Assembly: GCA_025454255.1 (NCBI GenBank)
Contig: JALOOU010000055.1
Span: 1-37,030, forward strand
Length of the DNA stretch: 37,030 nt
Direction of reading: 5' to 3'
From: Desulfobacterales bacterium
GTDB lineage: Bacteria; Desulfobacterota; Desulfobacteria; Desulfobacterales; SpSt-501
Below, in pieces: positions 23,131 to 30,199 of the stretch. Made by a program: the position numbers and the translations under genes. Each line of letters begins with the position of its first letter. Within the stretch, counting starts at the first letter, position 1. Below the pieces are notes generated by a model. It made no database searches. It worked only from the letters and a program-made list of their open reading frames with translations, and was not told the DNA's origin.

Positions 23131-25316
23131 TGGAAGCCGCCCGCGGTCTCGGCCTGCGCCGAGGCGTTTCCATCCGCTCCTCGGCGACCCGCGAGGACGG
23201 CCAGCGCCGGAGCTTCGCCGGCCAATACCAGAGCTTCCTGGAGGTCGACACCGAAGCGAGGCTTCTGCAGAGCATCGAAGCCTGTTGGGCCAGCGCCAGC
23301 TCCGTCAACCTGCCGGGCAGCAACGTCGAAACCCCGCTGATGGCCGTCGTCATCCAACGCATGGTGGAGTCGCACGCGGCCGGCGTGGCCTTCAGCCGCA
23401 ACCCGCTCGCCCCCGGCAGGGATGAGATGATCATCGAGGCCGTCCAGGGGCACGGCGACGGGTTGGTCAGCGGACACCGCACGCCCTGCCGCGCCGTTGT
23501 TCTCCGCAGCGGGCGGATCCAGCTGGAAGGAGGGAGTCGGCCGCGTTCGAAGCTGGCCCGGGAGGCTCCCTGGGAAGAGGTGGCTCGACTGCTGCAGCAG
23601 CTGGAGCATGCCTATGGTGGCGCCGCGCTCGACATGGAGTGGGCGATCGACCGGCGCCTGAAGCTCTGGCTGCTCCAGGTGCGGCCGATCACCGCCCTGG
23701 CCGGCGCGGGCATTCTGCCGCCGGCCGGGAGCTGGACGCGCAAGATCGCCGACGATCTCTGGGCCGACCGGCTGACCCCGTTCATGGCCGAGGTCATGCT
23801 GGCGCATGCCCCGCGCTTTGACCTCTCCTCCATCGCACGGCGGGTCGGCATCGTTCCGGCCGCCCCGGCCCTGGCGGTCGTCAACGGCTATCTCTATGTC
23901 AACTGCGAAGGGGTTCGCCGCCTCATCGCCGCCATACCGTGCCGGTTGCGGTTCAAGGAGCTTCAGTCCCTGCTGCCGGCGGGGTCGCGCCTAGAGGAGG
24001 TCCCCGCCCCCTCCGCCTGGACGCTGCTGCGCATCGGCCTCGGCCTGGCGCGCCTGCCTCTGAGGGAACCGGGCCTTCTGCCCTGGGTCTGCCTGGACCG
24101 CGCACCGCGAAACATGGAGCGCCTGCGGGCCCGGCTGCGAACGCCGGCCCGGCCGGCAGCGGGAGCTGGGACCGCCACCGACCTGATCGAGATCCTCCGC
24201 GCCGACCTGGAGACCCTGGCCTTGATCCAGGAAAACAACCAGTGGCCCTATTCCCACGCGACGTTCTTCACCTGGCTTCTGCGCTGGTGGGCCGTGGACC
24301 GGATGAAGCTTGCCGGGACCGAATTTTTGGAGCTCCTCGGCCGACGCGGCAACAACGTCACCCTGCGGATCGAGCAATGGTTCCGCGGCATGGCGGCGCG
24401 CATCGCCGCCGACGGCGCAGCCGGCGAACGCTTTCGAACCGAGCCTGCGGAGCGCCTGGCCCGTTCGCTGCCGCCCGAACTCCAGAATGAGCTCGACTCC
24501 TTCCTGAGCAGCTACGGGTGCCGCTCGCGCCACCGGACGCTCGCGGTGAAGCGCTGGATCGAGGCCCCCGAAGAGGTGGTCGCGATCCTCCAGTCGCTGG
24601 TGCGCCATGGCCAAACCGGCGCCATGCCGCCCGCAGGCCGCGGCCGGGAGGCGTCGCCGCCGAAGCCGCTGCCGGCGGTGCCCCGGATGGTGCTGAACCT
24701 GCTCGCGCGGCAGACCGGACGGTTTCTCGATCTGCGGGAGGAGCTGCGGTTTCTGCTGGATGAGGCCCTGCTCCATCTTCGCTCGGACCTGCTGGGGCTC
24801 GGCCGGCTCCTCGGGCTGGGGGAGTCGATTCTTTTCCTGACCCCCGTTGAGATCGAGCGACTGGCGGGGGGCCGCCTGCCCCTTGCAGAAGCGAGCCGAA
24901 TCGCCGGCGAGCGACGCGAGCGCTTTAACCAGCCGATCGAGCCCTGCGCCTTCTGGGTGGAAGGGCGGCCGGAATACGACCTCACGATCGACGGCACGGT
25001 GCTGCGCGGGATCGGGACCAGTCCGGGCCGGGCCACCGGAAGAGCGGTCATCGTCTCAGACCCTGCGGCGGCCGCCATCCGGCAGGGGGACGTCGTCGTG
25101 GCCCGGCACACGGATCCGGGCTGGACCCCCATTCTCAGTCTGGTGGGAGGCCTCGTGATGGAAGAGGGCGGGCTGCTCAACCACTGCTCTATTGTGGCGC
25201 GGGAGCTGGGGATCCCCTCGGTGGTCGGAATCCGCCGGGCGACCCGATTGATTCCGGAGGGCTCACGGGTGACGATCGATGGGGGGGCCGGCCGGGTCAT
25301 CATCGCCGCGAGCTAG
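23058..25316 (+). CDS. RPH/PEP-synthase-like phosphotransferase (5' frameshift/deletion)
   Basis: Uninterrupted frame of 752 codons, of which the first 22 or so are an out-of-frame shadow of the true N-terminus at 23021. Domains: partial ATP-grasp (RSSATREDGQRRSFAGQYQS, VIQRMVESHAAGVAFSRNP, ALDMEWAI...LWLLQVRPI), a central helical region of about 450 residues with no motif I recognise, and a C-terminal phosphohistidine domain (TDPGWTPI ... GLLNHCSIVARELGIPSVVG, catalytic His). The His domain is last and there is no PEP-binding barrel, as in rifampin phosphotransferase rather than PEP synthase. Substrate unknown. Either the N-terminal ATP site is lost or the sequence has an error. It converges with the glycosyltransferase at 25313, overlapping by 4 bp. 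Confidence 0.7.
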   Translation: MMRDGSAENFPPWPTPPGGGFRCLLEAARGLGLRRGVSIRSSATREDGQRRSFAGQYQSFLEVDTEARLLQSIEACWASASSVNLPGSNVETPLMAVVIQRMVESHAAGVAFSRNPLAPGRDEMIIEAVQGHGDGLVSGHRTPCRAVVLRSGRIQLEGGSRPRSKLAREAPWEEVARLLQQLEHAYGGAALDMEWAIDRRLKLWLLQVRPITALAGAGILPPAGSWTRKIADDLWADRLTPFMAEVMLAHAPRFDLSSIARRVGIVPAAPALAVVNGYLYVNCEGVRRLIAAIPCRLRFKELQSLLPAGSRLEEVPAPSAWTLLRIGLGLARLPLREPGLLPWVCLDRAPRNMERLRARLRTPARPAAGAGTATDLIEILRADLETLALIQENNQWPYSHATFFTWLLRWWAVDRMKLAGTEFLELLGRRGNNVTLRIEQWFRGMAARIAADGAAGERFRTEPAERLARSLPPELQNELDSFLSSYGCRSRHRTLAVKRWIEAPEEVVAILQSLVRHGQTGAMPPAGRGREASPPKPLPAVPRMVLNLLARQTGRFLDLREELRFLLDEALLHLRSDLLGLGRLLGLGESILFLTPVEIERLAGGRLPLAEASRIAGERRERFNQPIEPCAFWVEGRPEYDLTIDGTVLRGIGTSPGRATGRAVIVSDPAAAAIRQGDVVVARHTDPGWTPILSLVGGLVMEEGGLLNHCSIVARELGIPSVVGIRRATRLIPEGSRVTIDGGAGRVIIAAS

Positions 25317-26359
25317 CCCGAGGTGAAGCCTCCCGCGGAGCGGGTCTGCGCCCAGGCGTCGCGTGACAGTTCGACCGCGCTGCCCCAGTCGCGCTTTGAG
25401 ATCCAATCGGCCATCATCCTGGCCACGTTCGGGTAGTGCACCTGCACGCCGTCGGGCCGGCCTAAAAATCGGTCCACCGCGGCCGCATCGAGTTGCTTCA
25501 TCGCCAGTCCCAGGTTCAGCTCGGTCAGCGCCGCGGCATTGGAGAGCTGTTCCATCTGCCCGGCGAGCGGTTTGACCAGGATTTTCTTGCCCAGCGCCAG
25601 GGCCTCGCTGACCAGCTCGAACCCGGCGTTGGTGATGACCCCGCTGCAATCGGCCAAATCGTTGAGAAAACCGGCGCGCGAATAGGGCCTCAAATTCAAG
25701 TGGGACCTCTCCTCGGGCTGCTGCAGCTGATGGTAGATGAAAAACGCATGGGCCTCGAAGGGGCCGAGCAGCCGCAGGATATCGGCGAGCTCCTCGAACG
25801 GAAGATAGACGAGGATCTTATTCGGGACCGGCTCCGGCCGGGATGAAAATTGCGGCACCACCGGCGGCAGGATCGGCTGTCCGAAGTGGTGCCAGTGCAA
25901 TCCGATCGGATAATCCGCAGGGGCGAAGTGATCCAGGATGGTGCGCGCCAGGGGGTTTTGCCCGTTAACCGGAATGTCGTGGCAGAAGGCGTACTGGTGT
26001 CCGATCCCGATCGAGGGCAGCCGGTGGCGGCGGGCGATGCGCGCGCTTATCGGTTCATAGTCGGTGATGACCAGCTCGGTCCCGCGGGCATCGAAGGCGC
26101 GGATGTCAGCGTAGAAGCGGATCAGGTTCAACTGCCGCGCCGTGCGCAGATGTCGAATCCGCCCGCGGTGGGTGGCGAAGGTGAGCCCCCGCAACGCCGT
26201 GTAGGGCTCGAAGATTTCCATATCCCAGAGCAGCGACGGGTCGCGGCCGCTGACGATCACCTGGACCTCGTGACCGTCTTCCTTCAGATAGCGGACCAGT
26301 TCGCGGGAGCGGGAAATGTGGCCGTTGCCGGTGCCCTGGACGCCATAGAGGATCTTCAT
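25313..26359 (-). CDS. MJ1255/VC2487-type glycosyltransferase
   Basis: GT28-like glycosyltransferase of 348 aa. It starts MKILYGVQGTGNGHISRS, with the glycine-rich G-x-GH-x2-R acceptor motif of the MJ1255/VC2487 family. The C-terminal half has YSRAGFLNDLADCSGVITNAGFELVSEAL and KPLAGQMEQLSNA, the nucleotide-sugar site. No signal peptide or membrane helix is seen. It starts 14 nt after the PAP2 gene stop, so the two share the promoter at 26925-26956. Together they suggest glycolipid synthesis from dephosphorylated lipid, an inference; the acceptor and sugar are unknown. Confidence 0.85.
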   Translation of the reverse strand: MKILYGVQGTGNGHISRSRELVRYLKEDGHEVQVIVSGRDPSLLWDMEIFEPYTALRGLTFATHRGRIRHLRTARQLNLIRFYADIRAFDARGTELVITDYEPISARIARRHRLPSIGIGHQYAFCHDIPVNGQNPLARTILDHFAPADYPIGLHWHHFGQPILPPVVPQFSSRPEPVPNKILVYLPFEELADILRLLGPFEAHAFFIYHQLQQPEERSHLNLRPYSRAGFLNDLADCSGVITNAGFELVSEALALGKKILVKPLAGQMEQLSNAAALTELNLGLAMKQLDAAAVDRFLGRPDGVQVHYPNVARMMADWISKRDWGSAVELSRDAWAQTRSAGGFTSG

Positions 26360-26373
26360 GGCAGCCGTGCGGC

Positions 26374-26901
26374 TCAGGCCGTAAGCGCCATGCCGCAGAG
26401 GGCGCTCAGCATGCCGATGACCATGCCCGCCAGGACATCGGTGGGATAATGGACCCCCAGATAGACCCGCGAAAAGCCGACCGCCAGGGCCCAGGCGCCG
26501 GCCAGCGGAAAAACGACCGGCACCAGGTGGCAGAGAAGGGTTGCGATCAGGAAAGCGCCCGCGGCGTGGCCTGACGGAAAACTGAAACGGTCGCTGGGGA
26601 CGATGCGGCCGCGCACGGCCGGCAGCTTGTCGGCGGGCCGGTCACGCTTCACGCAGTTCTTGACCAGCTTGTATGCCGGCAGCTCCAGTGCGAAGGCCGC
26701 CAGGGCCGCGGTCAGGAAGCGCCGTCCCAGCGCATCGTCGACCGCCATCAGACCCATGGCCAGGAGGGGGTAGATGTAGCCGTCGCCGCTGCGCGACACC
26801 CACGGCATGAGAAGGGATAGGAGCCGTTTCCCGCCCAAACCGAAAATGGCGCTGAACCACAGGGTGTCCCACCGCGTGATGCTCTCAACCAGATAGCGCA
26901 T
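26374..26901 (-). CDS. PAP2-family membrane phosphatase
   Basis: Integral membrane acid phosphatase of 175 aa. All three catalytic motifs are intact: KNCVKRDRP (K-x6-RP), PSGH, and SRVYLGVHYPTD (SR-x5-H-x3-D). Five or six hydrophobic segments surround them, with the active site facing the periplasm as usual. Likely substrates are phosphatidate or undecaprenyl/isoprenoid diphosphates. In a lipid-remodelling setting, phosphatidate to diacylglycerol would feed the glycosyltransferases and release phosphate (inferred). AAAGGAG precedes the ATG. The inferred transcription start is only about 17 nt upstream. Confidence 0.9.
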   Translation of the reverse strand: MRYLVESITRWDTLWFSAIFGLGGKRLLSLLMPWVSRSGDGYIYPLLAMGLMAVDDALGRRFLTAALAAFALELPAYKLVKNCVKRDRPADKLPAVRGRIVPSDRFSFPSGHAAGAFLIATLLCHLVPVVFPLAGAWALAVGFSRVYLGVHYPTDVLAGMVIGMLSALCGMALTA

Positions 26902-26924
26902 AGGATTCTCCTTTGAATGCGCCG

Positions 26925-26956
26925 ATGATATCCTCGCAGCATTAACCCCCGGTTAG
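26925..26956 (-). promoter_or_regulatory. Pho-box-like site plus -10 for the PAP2-glycosyltransferase operon
   Basis: Minus-strand cores CTAA (from 26956) and TTAA (26945) are 11 bp apart, and TATCAT (26930-26925) begins 15 bp after the second core. TATCAT is also the -10 of phoU at the same offset. Confidence 0.65.
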
Positions 26957-27016
26957 CGCAGCGTTTCTTTTTCGTGAAACGCAAACCGCCGGCTGTGGGC
27001 CGGGATGAGGAACGCC

Positions 27017-28924
27017 TCAGGAGCGGGCGCCGGCCTGCCGCCGGAGAGGCTCCGGCGGCGGAGCGATGAAGCCGCCTGCGGGGAAGGTGCCGGCATCGCC
27101 CCGGAGCCCTTCCGACGCTGCCGGCTGCGGCGCCACCCGCAGTTTGGCGCGGGCAATGCCGCGCTGGACCAGCTCGGGCAGCTGTTCTTCGGACGAGACG
27201 TACACCGCATCCATCTGGCCGTAGAACCACAGGGTGTAGCGCCAGCACATCTCCTCGATGAACCCATCCCGCGTGATCTCCCGTGCCAGGCGCGGCAGCT
27301 GGTCGCTGAAGTCGGCCGTCATCGGCAGCTTCAAGAAGCGGCCGATGAACAGGCCGGCCAAACCCGCCGGGCCGGCGGAGGCCATGTGCACCCGGCCGAA
27401 ACGGCCCCTGTAGCAGTAGTCCAGCATCTCGAGCACCGGCGGGTAAACCATCCGGTCGTGCGGCAGCTCGTTGAATTCGTAGACCCCGATGGGGTCGAAG
27501 CGCTTGACCGCTTCGGAGTCAGCCGCGCCGGCCTCGCAGGTCAGGAGCATGGCGTGCGGCTGCGATCGGCCGAAGGCATGCGTGCGGATCGATTGCAGCC
27601 CGCCGGCATGCGTATCCGCAAAGAGTGCGCACGCCTGCGAGAGCAACCGCTCGTGCCGCCCGTTGTGGCCAAAGCGGTCCAACACGGCCTGGCTGAACTG
27701 CCGCTGCCGGTTGTAAATGGAGAAGGCCATCGCATAGGGGGTCAAGAGCGTGCAGAACCCGCCGGCGGAGCCGATGGTCTGAAAAATATTGAACAGATTG
27801 GCCCCCGATACATGGCCCATCAGGTGGTTGGCGCATCCCAGTAGAATCCGGTTGGACATCTTGTCCATGAAGCTGAACCAGCGCGTTTCCATCCGTTTGG
27901 ACATCCAGTCGCCGGCCTCCGGCAGGTCGAACAGCGCCGGGTCTTCGTGCAGCAGCCGCGATGTCTCCTGCTGCAGGAGCTCGACCAGGGGGCCCGGAAT
28001 GCTGCCCTGGATTTTGCGGATCCGGCGATACTGCCACAGGAAATGCAGCCGCGCCATGAATCCCGACTCGGCCCCCTCCGCCAGCCGCAGGCAGCGGTCG
28101 ACGAAGCGCAGCAGGAAATGCTGGGGCACCTCCCGGCTCACACCCAGCTTCTGACGATAAAACTGGTAGGCGATGCTGTAGAGGTTGTGCGCCACGGTCT
28201 GGGGCGAGGAGGGCCGCTGGATCACCTGCGCCCGCCCGGACTCTATCCCGGCCAGAAAATCGTCGACGCCCGCCGCGCCCTCCACCTGGGTGAAGCTGCG
28301 CGAGATGTTGAGGGAGCTATGATCGTCGGAGCCGCCGATCAGGTTCTTGCGCCAGGGATCCGGCCAGAGCGGAGAGATTCCATGGGTGTCGGCCAGACGC
28401 TCGATGTCGGCGGGCGTCAAGGCGGACAGGAGCGCCTCCAGGCTGCGGTTGGATTCCGGGTTGCTATCGCCGTTCAACTCGAAATTGCGGAACAGCAGCA
28501 GGAGCTTTTCGATGTGGGCCACCGTCAAGCGATCGTTGACCGCATACATCGGGTGGGCCAGGGCACAGGGGATGGCCGCCTCCTTCAGATAGCGGGCCAA
28601 GTCGTAGACATCGGCGCGGACCTTCTGGATCTCCGCGTGCTGGGCCTCGGTGATGCGATAGACCAGCACATGGACCTTGCAGCCGTCCTCGGGGAAATAG
28701 GCGGTCACCTCCTCGCTCACGAAGGTCCCGGGAAGATGCGCGATCTCGAGGGCGCCGTCGATCTTGTTGTGGTCCGTGATGGTCACCAGCGTCATGCCCC
28801 GCCGCCGGGCAATGTGGTAGAGCTGCAACGGGTCGGTAAAGCTCTCGGGGCAGCCGATCTTTTGCAGGAACCACTGGGAGGGCCGGGTCGAGTGCCGCGA
28901 ATGCACGTGCAGGTCCGCTTTCAT
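27017..28924 (-). CDS. PHP-domain hydrolase fused to an N-terminal half of a GT4 glycosyltransferase
   Basis: The product is 635 aa. Residues 1-230 are a PHP metal-dependent phosphoesterase domain: DLHVHSRHS, TITDHNKIDG, FVSEEVTAYFP, CALAHPMYAVND and GGSDDHSSLN carry the metal ligands. A helical middle follows. Residues from about 440 resemble the N-terminal Rossmann half of GT4 enzymes (YEFNELPHDRMVYPPVLEML, HMASAGPAGLAGLFIGRFLK, TADFSDQLPRLARE, WRYTLWFYGQMDAVYVSSEE). The nucleotide-sugar half that normally follows is absent: after RVAPQP the sequence turns Pro/Gly/Arg-rich and stops 116 nt before PAP2. I chose ATG 28924, with GAGGAG 5 nt upstream, over the longer frame to 28954. It may be a broken or regulatory glycosyltransferase. 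Confidence 0.8.
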   Translation of the reverse strand: MKADLHVHSRHSTRPSQWFLQKIGCPESFTDPLQLYHIARRRGMTLVTITDHNKIDGALEIAHLPGTFVSEEVTAYFPEDGCKVHVLVYRITEAQHAEIQKVRADVYDLARYLKEAAIPCALAHPMYAVNDRLTVAHIEKLLLLFRNFELNGDSNPESNRSLEALLSALTPADIERLADTHGISPLWPDPWRKNLIGGSDDHSSLNISRSFTQVEGAAGVDDFLAGIESGRAQVIQRPSSPQTVAHNLYSIAYQFYRQKLGVSREVPQHFLLRFVDRCLRLAEGAESGFMARLHFLWQYRRIRKIQGSIPGPLVELLQQETSRLLHEDPALFDLPEAGDWMSKRMETRWFSFMDKMSNRILLGCANHLMGHVSGANLFNIFQTIGSAGGFCTLLTPYAMAFSIYNRQRQFSQAVLDRFGHNGRHERLLSQACALFADTHAGGLQSIRTHAFGRSQPHAMLLTCEAGAADSEAVKRFDPIGVYEFNELPHDRMVYPPVLEMLDYCYRGRFGRVHMASAGPAGLAGLFIGRFLKLPMTADFSDQLPRLAREITRDGFIEEMCWRYTLWFYGQMDAVYVSSEEQLPELVQRGIARAKLRVAPQPAASEGLRGDAGTFPAGGFIAPPPEPLRRQAGARS

Positions 28925-28972
28925 CATCGCTCCTCTGGACAAGGGTTGGCGCAAACGCTCATGTCTAGGCGA

Positions 28973-29015
28973 AGTAAATCAACATGCTGTTAGTTCAAGA
29001 TTAAATCAGCGCTAA
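28973..29015 (-). promoter_or_regulatory. Pho-box-like tandem site plus -10 for the PHP/GT4 gene
   Basis: Minus-strand cores TTAG (from 29015), TTAA (29004) and CTAA (28993) are each 11 bp apart. TTTACT (28978-28973) starts 15 bp after the last core. Confidence 0.65.
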
Positions 29016-29114
29016 ATGTTGATGAAACCGGTCGATTTTGCCGCGCACCGGGCGAGGTGCGCGCGCAGCACGTTACCCGCCCGATCCAAAACGGCTGCGA
29101 GTGGTTTAAGCCGC

Positions 29115-29145
29115 CATGATCGCGGCAGGATGCCGCTCCCACAGG
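29115..29145. repeat. REP-like palindromic element, copy 1
   Basis: ATGATCGCGGC-AGGAT-GCCGCTCCCACAGG, containing the short stem GCGGC/GCCGC. Nearly the same sequence occurs at 34745-34776. The form (palindrome followed by CTCCCACA) resembles dispersed REP elements of GC-rich bacteria. It lies in the 262-bp gap between the LysE gene end and the PHP/GT4 gene, which otherwise contains only that gene's promoter. Confidence 0.6.
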
Positions 29146-29186
29146 ATGATTCGTCGCTATGCGCAACTATGTGCGAGGGCTCTGCT

Positions 29187-29822
29187 CTAAAACGAACCGG
29201 GTTGGCGAACAAAAGGAGTGATGCCGAGGAAAATCCCGCAGAGCAGCAATGCAATGCCGCTGGCGCGCTGCAGCCGCCGCAGGTGCTCGTGCTGCAGGAG
29301 CGGCTTGAGCATCGCAGCGCCGATGACCAGAATCGGCGCCCACAGGAGCGAGCCCAAGAAGACGCCCGCCATCAGCAGGGCGGCCGCCGCCGGCATCGAA
29401 ACCCACGCGGGACCGCTGAAGGCGGAAATGGCTGCGCTGATGATGAGGATCGGCAGCGGGTTTGAGAGCATCAGAAAGAAGGTCGAAAAAAGGGAGCCCA
29501 TCAGGTTCTGGCGCCGCCCCGAAGTGCCGCGTGCGCCGGAATGCTCCCGTGTCAGGTGGAAACCGACCAGGGCCAGCGCCAGCCCGCCGAGCGGCTGGAT
29601 CCAGGAGCGGCCCTCTTCCAAAAACCCCGAAACCAGCGTGATGCCCAACGCCGCGACGAGACAGTAGGCTGCGTCCACCACCGCTGCGCCCAGCACAGCG
29701 AGCGCCCCCGCCAGCCGGCCGTCCACAAGAGCGTGCCGGATGCACAGAATGCCGACCGGTCCGAGCGGGGCGCACAACAGAAAGCCCACGGCAACCCCTT
29801 TCCAGAACAAGGCAAACTCCAT
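29187..29822 (-). CDS. LysE/RhtB-family exporter
   Basis: Inner-membrane small-molecule exporter of 211 aa with six hydrophobic segments. The N-terminal motif LLCAPLGPVGILCIRHALVDGR is the LysE signature (GP-x-G...R-x2-L-x-GR). FFLMLSNPLPILIISA is the second conserved segment (NPxP). The frame is open to 29852 and beyond, but ATG 29822 with GGGAG 6 nt upstream gives the family N-terminus. The exported compound cannot be deduced; amino acids such as lysine, ornithine or threonine are typical. The divergent neighbour is an ornithine-lipid synthase. Its own tandem site lies at 29894-29936. Confidence 0.85.
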   Translation of the reverse strand: MEFALFWKGVAVGFLLCAPLGPVGILCIRHALVDGRLAGALAVLGAAVVDAAYCLVAALGITLVSGFLEEGRSWIQPLGGLALALVGFHLTREHSGARGTSGRRQNLMGSLFSTFFLMLSNPLPILIISAAISAFSGPAWVSMPAAAALLMAGVFLGSLLWAPILVIGAAMLKPLLQHEHLRRLQRASGIALLLCGIFLGITPFVRQPGSF

Positions 29823-29893
29823 AGCCGCTCCCGAGGCCCTCCGGCGCCGCACGGCTCGCTTGGCACGCCGGCAGGCGATGGTGCTTCCCGCCG

Positions 29894-29936
29894 ATCATGG
29901 CCCGGACCCGTTAGCAGCGCGTTAACCTGCGGCTAG
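29894..29936 (-). promoter_or_regulatory. Pho-box-like tandem site plus -10 for the LysE gene
   Basis: Minus-strand cores CTAG (from 29936), TTAA (29925) and CTAA (29914) are 11 bp apart. CATGAT (29899-29894) starts 15 bp after the last core. The plus direction gives no -10 at that offset. Confidence 0.65.
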
Positions 29937-30005
29937 ATTTGAATGCACCCTGCACCGCGCCGCTCGGCTCGAGCGATCCCCGCCCCGAATTCGGCCCACA
30001 AAAAA

Positions 30006-30048
30006 TTAGCAGCGCGCTAGCAGGATTCTAAAAACCGCCCGCTATGCT
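30006..30048 (+). promoter_or_regulatory. Pho-box-like tandem site plus -10 for the olsF-like gene
   Basis: Cores TTAG (30006), CTAG (30017) and CTAA (30028) are exactly 11 bp apart. TATGCT (30043-30048), a good -10, starts 15 bp after the last core. It is back-to-back with the LysE site, 70 bp away, on the other strand. Confidence 0.7.
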
Positions 30049-30199
30049 CACACTCCAACAGCGCCGGAAAAGAACCGCTGCCTCTGGGGGGCGGCGGCCG
30101 TCGCCCCCGAGCTCTGCCGGCCGGCCATCCGCCCTTTTCCGGTGCGAGGACGACATCGACGCCAACCCAACCAATCGTTCTGACTCGCAAGGAGACCCG

